Shown in pieces: positions 1 to 6,872 of a stretch of DNA of 8,338 bases. The stretch spans positions 1-8,338 of the forward strand of contig CANGOK010000144.1 in the NCBI GenBank assembly GCA_947455285.1, in the 5' to 3' direction. Every line of letters begins with the position of its first letter. Within the stretch, counting starts at the first letter, position 1. Both the position numbers and the translations under genes were made by a program. Under the pieces are notes generated by a model. That model did no database searches. It saw nothing but the letters and a program-made list of their open reading frames with translations, and was not told where the DNA came from. The stretch comes from Beijerinckiaceae bacterium (GTDB lineage Bacteria; Pseudomonadota; Alphaproteobacteria; Rhizobiales; Beijerinckiaceae).

Positions 1-276
1 GCGCGCGCGCCGACCGCTTCGAAGAAAGATCCGATTGGCGCCTTGATCTCCGGCGAGGGCATCGTTGAGCCTGCGGCGCCGCCTGCGCGCGTGGCGGCTG
101 TGCAAAAGGCGTTGATCAAATCGGGCTTCGTCCTGCGCGCCGATGGCGTTATGGGCGCGACCACGCGTCAGGCGCTGGAGCGTTTCGAGCAGGAACGCAA
201 ACTGCCGGTGACCGGCGATCTTTCGCCACGCACCCTGCGTGAACTGGCGGCGCAATCAGGCGTCGCCATTCCCTGA
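1..276 (+). CDS. Peptidoglycan-binding domain protein, C-terminal part (5' end outside window)
   Basis: The reading frame is open from the first base of the window to a TGA at 274-276, so this is the last 91 residues of a longer protein. The TTG at 43 is an internal codon, not a start. From about residue 25 to the end it fits one PG_binding_1 repeat (PF01471 type): a helix beginning VAAVQKALIKSGF, the signature DGVMGATTRQALERFE, then LPVTGDLSPRTLREL. This domain usually binds the cell-wall peptide and targets envelope enzymes or structural proteins to the wall. The catalytic or membrane part, if any, lies upstream and cannot be seen. The DUF1491 gene follows after 7 nt, so the two are probably cotranscribed. 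The domain call is firm; the function of the whole protein is open. Confidence 0.85.
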   Translation, partial: ARAPTASKKDPIGALISGEGIVEPAAPPARVAAVQKALIKSGFVLRADGVMGATTRQALERFEQERKLPVTGDLSPRTLRELAAQSGVAIP

Positions 277-283
277 GACCGCC

Positions 284-622
284 ATGCGGCTGCGCGCTGA
301 CATCTTCGTTTCCGCTTATCTGCGTCGCTGCGCGGTTGAGAACGTCTCGGCCGTGTTGCGTCGTCGCGGCGCTGCAGAGGCTGGCGCTATTTTCGTGAAG
401 GTTGATCGGCTCGACGGCATGGCGGCCCTTTACGGGCCTGCTCCGCAGACGCAAACCGCCGCACGCGGCGTGGATCGCCTCTGGGAGCGCATGCACAAGG
501 ACGAATGGATCGCGACGCCTGACGTTGAAGAACGTCTTGCTAAGGAAATCCGTTTCGATCCAGACCTATGGATCATCGAAGTCGATGACAGACAGGGCCG
601 CGTTTTTCTGGATCTCGCTTGA
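284..622 (+). CDS. DUF1491 family protein
   Basis: A 112-residue soluble protein beginning MRLRADIFVSAYLRRC, the typical start of DUF1491 (COG5447-type) proteins. Other family hallmarks are RRRGAAEAGAIFVKVDRLDG near residue 25, the LYGPAPQ stretch, and the C-terminal EIRFDPDLWIIEVDDRQGR segment. No membrane segment or signal peptide is visible. The length matches the family and the gene looks intact. I chose the ATG at 284 rather than an upstream non-ATG start at 239 because family homology starts there and it lies 7 nt after the preceding stop; the ribosome-binding site is weak, so translation may be coupled. The biochemical function of the family is unknown. It ends 3 nt from the convergent DUF2336 gene, leaving no room for a terminator. 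Confidence 0.9.
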   Translation: MRLRADIFVSAYLRRCAVENVSAVLRRRGAAEAGAIFVKVDRLDGMAALYGPAPQTQTAARGVDRLWERMHKDEWIATPDVEERLAKEIRFDPDLWIIEVDDRQGRVFLDLA

Positions 623-625
623 TGA

Positions 626-1762
626 TCAGCGGATGAAGGAGAACTTGCGCGCGGGCGCGGGGCTCTCGGTGCTTTTCGTGATGGAGCCCATCTGCGCCGG
701 ACGGCTCGGCGTCTGCGCAGCGTCCGCATCAGTGACCGTCGCATGAATGGCGCTGCGGCGCAGTTGCGGGGCGACGCCGGCAATTTCCTTCATCAACCGC
801 TCAGCACAGCCGCGCGGCGTATCGCGCAGGATGTTGTAAAGCGCCTTGATGCGGTCGGGCGTGCGCAGCGGAGGGGCGTCGAACATGCAGAGAACGCGGA
901 TCCCGGTCTCAGGATCGATGCGTAGTTGCGTCATGACCAGCGCCAGCGGTTCGCCAGAAGCGTCGGCGATGATTTCGCGCCCGAGCAAAGGCGTGCAGCC
1001 AGTGGCGCGAGCAATGAGCTGAGACGCCCCATCGAGATCGCGCGCCTCTGCGGCGTCGATGAGCTCTTCGGCGATGTTGAGCTCTAATTCTGAAATCGGT
1101 TCAGCCACGGGCTCGCCGAGACTGGCGCGGCGTTCGGCGAGAATGATCGCTTCGCGCTGGGCGGCGTTGGCGTACAAGAAGATCGGCGCGATCATCAGGG
1201 GATCGCGGGCGCGCATGGAAAGCGTGCGGGCGAGCGGTCGGTCGGAGCGCGCCTTTCGCACCATATATTCAAAATCATCCCGATCAAGCGGCGCCATCAT
1301 GTTGCGGGCGAGGGCGCGCAACACTTCGATTTCCTCACGCGCGCAAAGCAAGCCGATCAGGGTTCGCGCCAGATCGATGCGGCCCGCGATGTTGCAAGCG
1401 ACGGTTGTGTCGCCTTCCTTCGCGAGGTTCTCCAGCATGTCCTGCGGCATGCAGACCGAGCGCTGGATAAAAGGCGCCGCCACGGCGCCTCCAAGCGCCA
1501 GGAATGAATTGAGCACGGCGCGCGGCGTATGGGCGTAATCGGCGAGCTTTTCGGCGGCGCTCAGGCGCACATCCTCGCGCGAATGGGGCAGCAAACCCTC
1601 GACGGCGGCTTCAAACTGGCGGATCTCATCGACGGAATGTTGAATCTGACCCACAAAGAGTTCTGTGAGGGTGGTCAGCAACTGCGGGCGTGCATCGGCC
1701 TCGACCGCAACGCTTGCGATCTGAACGTCTGTGTCGATGGTCTGGAGGCTGCTTGACGTCAT
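626..1762 (-). CDS. DUF2336 domain protein
   Basis: A 378-residue protein, predicted soluble and mostly helical, of the DUF2336 family (PF10098, COG5330 type). The recognisable stretch starts near residue 28 (LLTTLTELFVGQIQHSVDEI) and continues through VRLSAAEKLADYAHTP (66-80), a HEAT-like helical pattern, to about residue 330. The tail from about 340 is rich in Pro, Ser and Thr and is probably disordered. Length fits the family. No catalytic motif is evident and the role is unknown. The ATG at 1762 has no clear Shine-Dalgarno sequence. The gene follows the DUF1254-like gene in the same direction, but after 78 nt containing CtrA-type boxes, so it probably has its own promoter. Its 3' end abuts the convergent DUF1491 gene. 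Confidence 0.88.
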   Translation of the reverse strand: MTSSSLQTIDTDVQIASVAVEADARPQLLTTLTELFVGQIQHSVDEIRQFEAAVEGLLPHSREDVRLSAAEKLADYAHTPRAVLNSFLALGGAVAAPFIQRSVCMPQDMLENLAKEGDTTVACNIAGRIDLARTLIGLLCAREEIEVLRALARNMMAPLDRDDFEYMVRKARSDRPLARTLSMRARDPLMIAPIFLYANAAQREAIILAERRASLGEPVAEPISELELNIAEELIDAAEARDLDGASQLIARATGCTPLLGREIIADASGEPLALVMTQLRIDPETGIRVLCMFDAPPLRTPDRIKALYNILRDTPRGCAERLMKEIAGVAPQLRRSAIHATVTDADAAQTPSRPAQMGSITKSTESPAPARKFSFIR

Positions 1763-1792
1763 GTGGCGCGACTTGAGTTCCGAATCCTGAGA

Positions 1793-1834
1793 TTAACGGA
1801 AGCTTAAGACCCAAGTCGTTTACAGATGGTTAAC
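1793..1834 (-). promoter_or_regulatory. Tandem CtrA-type boxes upstream of the DUF2336 gene
   Basis: A perfect TTAA-N7-TTAA element occupies 1793-1807. A second element, TTTA-N7-TTAAC with one mismatch in the first half, occupies 1819-1834, its centre about 26 bp away. This is the consensus of the alphaproteobacterial cell-cycle regulator CtrA (TTAA-N7-TTAA(C)). A GANTC site (GAATC, 1782-1786), the target of the CcrM methyltransferase, lies between the boxes and the start codon of the DUF2336 gene at 1762. The position suits control of that gene. Motif match is seen directly; binding is inferred. Confidence 0.55.
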
Positions 1835-1840
1835 CAAGAG

Positions 1841-2440
1841 TTAGCGGCGGGCCTGTTCGGGGCTCTGATCCCTGTCGAGGCCGCAGGTCAGGGACTGGAT
1901 GCGGGCCTTCGCATCGCCCATTTCGCCGGGAAATTCGGCGAGGGCGCGGAAGAGCAGGAAACCCTCCAGCGTCGGGGCGATGATGCGAAGGTCCTGCGGC
2001 AGTTCATCTTCGGGGTCGCTGGCCTCGACGACATTGAGTTGTTCGCGCGTCAGGAGCAGCACGTCGAGTTTGCCACGCGTCGCGCTGCGATCAGTCATGG
2101 AATAGAAAATCTGGCCATGGCGCGCGTGGAAGGAAAAGAGCATCAGCGGGTCGGGGGCCAGCGTCGCGCGCAGGCGCAATGGGCCCTGCGCGAGATCAAA
2201 GCGGCAAACGCCCTGCGCTAGAGCCGGATCATCGAAGGGCCCGCCAGCGCCGTCGGGAAGCAAGACGACCTTGTGAGGCTCTGCGATGGCGCTGATGCGT
2301 GCGAAGGCGTCTTTTTCGGCAAGGCGCGGCAGGAGAAAAATCGTAGCGATATGCACGAGCCCCGCCACGATCAGGCAACCTGCGAAAATTGGCAGGAAGA
2401 AATAGCCGCCGTCGTCCAACCGATGATCCCTGCGCTTCAT
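1841..2440 (-). CDS. DUF1254-like single-pass membrane protein
   Basis: A 199-residue protein with a short basic N-terminus (MKRRDHR), one hydrophobic segment at about residues 13-38, and a domain probably outside the cytoplasm. The stretch CRFDLAQGPLRL followed by GQIFYSMTDRSA resembles DUF1254 (PF06863), the usual partner of DUF1214, although it is shorter and more divergent than classic DUF1254 proteins. The ATG at 2440 has a strong ribosome-binding site (AGGGAGGG, 6 nt spacing) inside the end of the DUF1214 gene, and the two overlap as ATGA, which indicates translational coupling. Function is unknown. The linkage to a penicillin-binding protein gene hints at an envelope role, but this is inference from position. 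Confidence 0.72.
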   Translation of the reverse strand: MKRRDHRLDDGGYFFLPIFAGCLIVAGLVHIATIFLLPRLAEKDAFARISAIAEPHKVVLLPDGAGGPFDDPALAQGVCRFDLAQGPLRLRATLAPDPLMLFSFHARHGQIFYSMTDRSATRGKLDVLLLTREQLNVVEASDPEDELPQDLRIIAPTLEGFLLFRALAEFPGEMGDAKARIQSLTCGLDRDQSPEQARR

Positions 2441-3039
2441 TGGCAGCCCTCCCTGACGATGGCGGGCATGGCGCTGGCGGTGACGGAAAAGGGGTTGGCG
2501 CTTAGGGCGGTGTCGTAAAGCCGCAGCATCAGCACGAAATGTTGGTCAGATGGAATTTCCAGCCAATTGCCTGGCTGCGCCGAGGCTGAGACCCTGATTT
2601 CGAAGCCCCCTGTCGTATCGCGCAGGAGTTCTGACGATGTGAAGCCGTGGCGTTCGCTTATCGTGGCGAGGGGGCGCCCCTCCGGGCTCAGAGCGCTCAG
2701 AGTCCAGAATCGGGCTGCAGGAATGGAGCCCTTCACCACATAATCGCAGAATGGGTTGATCGTTTTCCCGCCGGAGTCCGCGCGCGCCAGAAAGCTAAGC
2801 CCCTCGGTCAGCCCAAGCGGAGTTTCGCCATTGCGCGCGAAGAGCGCGCGTGCGTAGGGGTCGGCGTCGCGCGATCCGCTCTTCGGCCAGCCGGTCCAGG
2901 GTCCGGCTTTTACGGAGCCGAATATGAGGCCGTCTCCAAAGCCTTCGTCCTGTCCGCGCTCGACAGCGTAATAGGTGGCCCTAAGGCCAAGCCCAAGACC
3001 TATCAGAGCGATGATGATGAGTTTGAAAATTTGCAGCAA
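2437..3039 (-). CDS. DUF1214 domain membrane-anchored protein
   Basis: A 200-residue protein with an N-terminal hydrophobic anchor (about residues 2-25, LQIFKLIIIALIG onward) and a C-terminal DUF1214 domain (PF06742). Typical family segments are YARALFARNGETPLGL near residue 62, RFWTLSALSPEGRPL near 109, ERHGFTSSELLRD near 128, and PGNWLEIPSDQHFVLMLRLYD near 156. The start appears to be a TTG at 3039: no ATG or GTG occurs in this frame between the upstream stop and the domain. AGGG about 8 nt before it is a modest ribosome-binding site. The preceding stop, TAG of the penicillin-binding protein gene, is in the same frame and only three codons away. The downstream DUF1254-like gene overlaps by 4 nt. 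Biochemical role is unknown. Confidence 0.87.
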   Translation of the reverse strand: MLQIFKLIIIALIGLGLGLRATYYAVERGQDEGFGDGLIFGSVKAGPWTGWPKSGSRDADPYARALFARNGETPLGLTEGLSFLARADSGGKTINPFCDYVVKGSIPAARFWTLSALSPEGRPLATISERHGFTSSELLRDTTGGFEIRVSASAQPGNWLEIPSDQHFVLMLRLYDTALSANPFSVTASAMPAIVREGCQ

Positions 3040-3048
3040 GCGGGCGCC

Positions 3049-5283
3049 CTATTCGATGCGCCCGTCGCGCAAGTTCATAATAGAAGCGCCGCGTCCGGGA
3101 ACGGCATTTTGGCCTCTGCTTTTGTCGCTTGCTGCTTTGAACAGATTTTCAATCTCCTGAATGGCGTCGCTTGAGCGGCGCGACAGAGAAGCGGGACGGC
3201 GGCCTGCTGCGGCATCGCCCGTAAGGGCTGCGGCGCTGGCGGAACCTCGCGGAATTTCGGTAACGCCGTAGGGGTTCTTCAATTCGATGCCCTGATGTGC
3301 GTAGGACATGATCTCATGCCATGTGCGGGCGGGCAGGGAGCCGCCGGTCATGTTGTTCATGGAGGTGTCGTCGTCGTTGCCGAACCAGACCGTGCAAACA
3401 TAGTTGCCGGTGAAGCCGTCAAACCACGCATCGCGATAAGCATTGGTCGTGCCTGTCTTGCCAGCCGCCACCACGCCTTCAAGCTGCGCTGCGCGGGCGG
3501 TGCCTCCGCTCACAACTTCTTTGAGCATGTTGTTCATCTCGGCGATCTTGTCGGCGGGGATGATCTGCTCATAGGCGGGGCCATCCGCATCGCGCCGATA
3601 AATCGTTTCGCCGCGTGAATTGCGGATCTCGATGGCGGCATAGGGGGGCGCGCGCTTGCCGCCATTGGCGAAGACCGCATAGGCGCCCGCCATGTCGATC
3701 ATCTTCACTTCGCCGGCGCCTAGCGGAAGCGAGACCGTATCGGTGAGCGGGGTATTGACGACGCCCATCTTGCGGGCGTTCTCGACGATCTTTTCGCGGC
3801 CGAGCTGGGCGATGCGGCCGAGATGATAGGGTTGACCCGCAGGCCAATAGGCCTCGCCGATCTTGATCGACAGCCAGACCGCGACGGTGTTCAGGGATTT
3901 CTGAAGCGCGATGACCATTGGCATCGTGCCCGCCGAGGCGCCGCCGTAATTGTTGGGGCACCAGTTGCCGATGCAAAGGCCCGAGCCATTGACTGACGTT
4001 TCGCGATGGAAGCGACCAGTCATCACAGCCGTAAGATAGACGAAGGGCTTGAAGGATGAGCCGGGCTGGCGCGCCGCGTCGGTCGCCCGGTTGAATTGGG
4101 TCTGGCCGTAGTCGCGCCCGCCGACGATGGCGCGCACAAGCCCCAGCGGCTCCATGACGACGGTCGCGCCCTGACTGGCATGGAACCCTCGACCATATTG
4201 GCGCAGCGCGTCCTCGATCGCGGACTCGGACTTGCGTTGCAAATTGACGTCGAGGCCGGTGCGCACCGTCAGCACACGGTCGTGCCCAAGCTTGCCCTTG
4301 GCGGATAGCTGCTTGATCTCGTCATAGGCCCAGTCGAGATACCAATCAGGCGAACTCTCGCGTTTGCGATCCACGGGGGTCGCGGGGTTGCGCCGGGCGG
4401 CGTAGACCTGTCCCTCCGTCATATAGCCGGCGTCGACCATATTTGAGAGCACATCGTTTGCACGCGCGCGTGCGGCGGGAAGGTTGATGTGGGGCGCGTA
4501 TTTCGTCGGCGCCTTGAAGAGGCCAGCGAGCATCGCCGCTTCCGCGAGGTTGATGTCGCGGACGCTCTTGCCAAAATAAAAATCCGCCGCCGCCTGCACG
4601 CCGAAGGCGCCGCCGCCCATATAGGCGCGGTCGAGATAAAGCTTCAGGATCTCTCGCTTGGGCAGGCGGAACTCAAGCCAGAGCGCAAGAAAGGCTTCCT
4701 TGATCTTGCGTTCGAGAGTGCGCTCGTTGGTGAGAAAAAGATTCTTGGCGAGCTGCTGCGTGATCGATGAGCCGCCTTGCACCACGCCTGACGAGCGCGC
4801 ATTGACGCTGAGGGCGCGAAACAGGCCGATGGGGTCTATGCCGAAATGTTCGTAAAAGCGCCGGTCCTCGGTTGCGAGCGCCGCTTGAATCAGAATGTCG
4901 GGGATCTGCTCAAGCGGGACTGAGTCATTATGCTTGATGCCGCGTCGCCCAACCTCAAGGCCATAGCGATCAAGGAAGGTGACCGCGAGGTCCTGCTTCT
5001 TGAGCCAGTCTTCATCCGAGACATCGCGAAAGGCGGGCATTGCGAGGCCCAGCATGAGCAGCGCGCCGCCAAGTCCAAGCGTAAGCCCCTCGCAGGCGAA
5101 TTCCACCGCAAGCCGTTTGCCGCCCGCCACATGGAAACGATCCATGTAATCGGAGAAATCGCCATAGAGGCGCCGGGCCGATTGTCCGCTTTCGTAAAGG
5201 GAGGAATTGATCCACGCGTCGAAGGCCAACAGGCGCCGGGAAACGGCGCGAAAGAAGGCGGCGATGCGTGACCCCTGAAACAC
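3049..5283 (-). CDS. Bifunctional class A penicillin-binding protein (1A family)
   Basis: Inner-membrane enzyme that polymerises lipid II into glycan strands (GT51 glycosyltransferase) and cross-links the stem peptides (transpeptidase). With the GTG start chosen here it has 744 residues: a cytoplasmic N-terminus, a membrane segment at about 66-85, and GT51 motifs EDRRFYEHFG (139-148, Glu139 catalytic), GGSSITQQLAKN (170-181), RKIKEAFLALWLE (192-204) and KREILKLYLDRAYMG (209-223). The transpeptidase motifs are S409-x-x-K412 in PGSSFKP, S463-L-N465, and K609-T-G611. All are intact. The N-terminal region (FDAWINSSLYESG) resembles rhizobial members. GTG at 5283 is preferred because AAAGG lies 8 nt before it; a TTG at 5370 would add 29 Cys- and Lys-rich residues unlike the family. 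It is the first gene of the block with DUF1214 and DUF1254-like genes. Confidence 0.96.
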   Translation of the reverse strand: MFQGSRIAAFFRAVSRRLLAFDAWINSSLYESGQSARRLYGDFSDYMDRFHVAGGKRLAVEFACEGLTLGLGGALLMLGLAMPAFRDVSDEDWLKKQDLAVTFLDRYGLEVGRRGIKHNDSVPLEQIPDILIQAALATEDRRFYEHFGIDPIGLFRALSVNARSSGVVQGGSSITQQLAKNLFLTNERTLERKIKEAFLALWLEFRLPKREILKLYLDRAYMGGGAFGVQAAADFYFGKSVRDINLAEAAMLAGLFKAPTKYAPHINLPAARARANDVLSNMVDAGYMTEGQVYAARRNPATPVDRKRESSPDWYLDWAYDEIKQLSAKGKLGHDRVLTVRTGLDVNLQRKSESAIEDALRQYGRGFHASQGATVVMEPLGLVRAIVGGRDYGQTQFNRATDAARQPGSSFKPFVYLTAVMTGRFHRETSVNGSGLCIGNWCPNNYGGASAGTMPMVIALQKSLNTVAVWLSIKIGEAYWPAGQPYHLGRIAQLGREKIVENARKMGVVNTPLTDTVSLPLGAGEVKMIDMAGAYAVFANGGKRAPPYAAIEIRNSRGETIYRRDADGPAYEQIIPADKIAEMNNMLKEVVSGGTARAAQLEGVVAAGKTGTTNAYRDAWFDGFTGNYVCTVWFGNDDDTSMNNMTGGSLPARTWHEIMSYAHQGIELKNPYGVTEIPRGSASAAALTGDAAAGRRPASLSRRSSDAIQEIENLFKAASDKSRGQNAVPGRGASIMNLRDGRIE

Positions 5284-5291
5284 TCTGTCAG

Positions 5292-5296
5292 CCTTT
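5292..5296 (-). promoter_or_regulatory. Ribosome-binding site deciding the penicillin-binding protein start
   Basis: On the minus strand AAAGG lies 8 nt before the GTG at 5283-5281. This supports that codon over the upstream in-frame TTG at 5370, which has no comparable site. Confidence 0.65.
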
Positions 5297-5389
5297 CGCG
5301 CTTTGGCTGTCCTCGCCAAATCACAATAACACCTCGCCTTGCACTTGACGACGCTCTTGAGCGGGCGCAAGTGCGCCGGGCGAGCTCCA

Positions 5390-5412
5390 TTCGGTCAGAC
5401 GCCCTGACCGAA
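5390..5412. repeat. Perfect 9-bp inverted repeat, candidate operator or hairpin
   Basis: TTCGGTCAG (5390-5398), a 5-nt spacer (ACGCC), then CTGACCGAA (5404-5412), with no mismatch. It lies 43 bp before the YcgN-like ATG and 106 bp before the penicillin-binding protein GTG. No T-run follows on either strand, so it is not an intrinsic terminator. It could bind a dimeric regulator or fold as an RNA hairpin in a 5' leader. The factor is unknown. Confidence 0.6.
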
Positions 5413-5455
5413 AGGAGCAAGGGATTAAGTCTTTCGGGGCGGGATAGCAGCCAAT

Positions 5456-5953
5456 ATGACCACCGGGCCAAAAAAGACGGATGCAGTAGAGCCCTTCTGG
5501 CGCAAGCCGCTAGAGGATCTGACCAACGCCGAGTGGGAGAGCCTGTGCGATGGCTGCGGGCGCTGTTGTCTGGTGAAGCTTGAGGATGAGGATACCGGTG
5601 AAATTCATTTCACCGACATTTCCTGCAAGCTGTTTGACGCCGGCAGTTGCCGATGCGCCAACTACCCCAAGCGCAAGAAGCTTGTGCCGGACTGCGTGCA
5701 GCTGACACCCGAAGCCGTGCGAAGCCTGCCCTGGTTGCCGCCAAGCTGCGCCTATCGGCTAGTGGCCGAGGGAAAGGATCTCAAATGGTGGCATCCGCTC
5801 GTGTCTGGCCGCCCCGAGACCGTGCACGAGGCGGGCATATCGGTGCGCGGCAAGGTTCACCTCTCAGAGGAAGAGGTGGTGTTCGAGGAATGGCCCAATC
5901 ACATCAGGGATTGGCCGGGGCGCAATCCGCGTGGGCGCAAACCCAAGGTTTAA
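5456..5953 (+). CDS. YcgN/UPF0260 family cysteine-cluster protein
   Basis: A 165-residue soluble protein of the UPF0260 (YcgN) family. The defining CxxCxxCC motif is present at residues 31-38 (CDGCGRCC). Further cysteines at 57, 65, 67 and 80 (in SCKLF, GSCRCANY and VPDC) and 98 complete the family pattern, which is predicted to bind a zinc ion or iron-sulfur cluster. WWHPLVSG near residue 111 is also typical. The ATG at 5456 fits the usual N-terminus, although the ribosome-binding site is weak. Length is normal for the family and no key cysteine appears to be missing. The physiological role is not established. It runs opposite to the penicillin-binding protein gene, and its TAA stop overlaps the TAA of the convergent isomerase-like gene. 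Confidence 0.94.
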   Translation: MTTGPKKTDAVEPFWRKPLEDLTNAEWESLCDGCGRCCLVKLEDEDTGEIHFTDISCKLFDAGSCRCANYPKRKKLVPDCVQLTPEAVRSLPWLPPSCAYRLVAEGKDLKWWHPLVSGRPETVHEAGISVRGKVHLSEEEVVFEEWPNHIRDWPGRNPRGRKPKV

Positions 5954-6762
5954 GCGCGGCCGATCTTTTTCAGAAAGCCCATCGTGGCGTCGAGCGTGAG
6001 CTTGGCGCGCTCCGCCGCTGGCAGATGGGCGTGGCGGGCGCTGGGCGCTTCGATGCTGATGGGGATGTCGCGCGGCAGGGCGTCCAGCAATTCCTCAAGC
6101 CAGAGTTCGCCTTCGCCGGGCAATAGCCGAGCGGTGCGCGATTCCCGACGCAACTCATCGGCGCTGCGACCATCGGCCATGAAGGCGGGGGCGTCGCAGA
6201 AATGCACGAGCTCGAGCAGGGCGGGATCGACCTTCGCCAGATCGCGTGGATGGCCGCCGGAGCGCGACAGGTGGAGCGCATCGAGAACCAGCGCGGCGTT
6301 GGGGCGCTTGGCTGCGGTCGCCAGAGCGACCGCCTCGGCAAGCGATCGGCAGCCGCTGTAGGGGTTGAATTCGACAAGGGCGCCAAGGCCGTATTCGGCT
6401 GCGAGATCGCACAGGCGCGCGAAGGTGTCGCAGCGGCGCGCTTCGTCGGGGTCCTCGATGGGGCACACGATGAAATGGCCGCCAAGCCGTTGGGAAAGCG
6501 CGAGGACCGGGCGCAGGGCCTCGACATCCATGGTGGCGGTGACGGGGAAGACGCCGACTTCCAGAAGCTTGACGCCAGTCTCCCGCATGAGCCGCTCGAC
6601 TTCGGCTTCCCTGTCAGGATCGCCCGCAACCGACTGATCCGTCGGCAGGAGCGGATTGAGCCGCAGCCCTGCATGGGTGAAGCCCGCCTCCGCGCAGGCG
6701 CGGACCTGACCAGACGGGCCGGAATCGAGAATGGTGAGGGCGGCGAGGGAGATGATCTGCAT
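5950..6762 (-). CDS. Sugar phosphate isomerase/epimerase-like TIM-barrel protein
   Basis: A 270-residue cytoplasmic protein of the xylose-isomerase-like TIM-barrel superfamily (PF01261, COG1082). Candidate metal ligands fall where the superfamily places them: Glu131 in VEFNPYSG, Asp161 and His164 in LVLDALHLSRSGGHP, His187 in VHFCDAP, and Glu238 in ISIEAPS. LLPGEGEL (213-220) is another recurrent element. Members isomerise or epimerise sugars and related ketones with a divalent metal. The substrate cannot be read from the sequence, and no pathway genes are adjacent. I chose the ATG at 6762 because MQIISLAALTILDSGPS is a family-like first strand; an upstream ATG at 6876 would add 38 residues encoded by AT-rich DNA. 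The ribosome-binding site is weak. The gene ends overlapping the stop of the YcgN-like gene. Confidence 0.88.
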   Translation of the reverse strand: MQIISLAALTILDSGPSGQVRACAEAGFTHAGLRLNPLLPTDQSVAGDPDREAEVERLMRETGVKLLEVGVFPVTATMDVEALRPVLALSQRLGGHFIVCPIEDPDEARRCDTFARLCDLAAEYGLGALVEFNPYSGCRSLAEAVALATAAKRPNAALVLDALHLSRSGGHPRDLAKVDPALLELVHFCDAPAFMADGRSADELRRESRTARLLPGEGELWLEELLDALPRDIPISIEAPSARHAHLPAAERAKLTLDATMGFLKKIGRA

Positions 6763-6838
6763 GGAACTGCTTTGCCCTGCGGGAAAAGGCGTGTCCAGAG
6801 AGGGGGTTTTGAAATAAATTCCTATAAAGAAAATTATC

Positions 6839-6866
6839 CTTGACAGCGTGACGGTGATCCTATAGG
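6839..6866 (+). promoter_or_regulatory. Sigma70-like promoter upstream of the leader RNA
   Basis: TTGACA at 6840-6845, preceded by C to give the alphaproteobacterial CTTGAC box, is followed by CTATAG/TATAGG at 6860-6866. The -35 is perfect and the -10 good, but the spacer is only 15 nt where 17 is usual. Transcription would start near 6873. It lies just after an AT-rich stretch that could act as an UP-like element. The short spacing keeps this tentative. Confidence 0.42.
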
Positions 6867-6872
6867 GTTCAG

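Larger units (their letters stand above)
5284..5455 (+). other. Divergent intergenic region with several dyads
   Basis: This 172-nt stretch separates the penicillin-binding protein gene (minus) from the YcgN-like gene (plus) and must carry both promoters. I cannot assign a convincing -35/-10 pair for either; TTGACG at 5345-5350 has no good -10 partner at normal spacing. It does contain three inverted repeats: TTCGGTCAG/CTGACCGAA (5390-5412), GGCGCA/TGCGCC (5364-5377), and GCACTTG/CAAGTGC (5341-5374, 20-nt loop). No reading frame here looks like a gene. Confidence 0.6.

Noticed and set aside
1..12. GC dinucleotide run at the left edge as a repeat
   Set aside because: It is six CG-type repeats inside an open coding frame of a G+C-rich gene and looks like ordinary Ala/Arg codons.
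1826..2221. Long plus-strand open frame opposite the DUF1254-like gene
   Set aside because: It is a shadow of the minus-strand gene: no family features, no good ribosome-binding site, and fully antisense to a supported coding region.
5284..5370. TTG start at 5370 for the penicillin-binding protein (773 residues)
   Set aside because: The extra 29 residues do not resemble the family and overlap the dyad-rich upstream region. The GTG at 5283 has an AAAGG 8 nt upstream.
5411..5417. AAAGGAG as a ribosome-binding site for a small upstream peptide
   Set aside because: No ATG, GTG or TTG follows within 4-12 nt, so no start codon is available.
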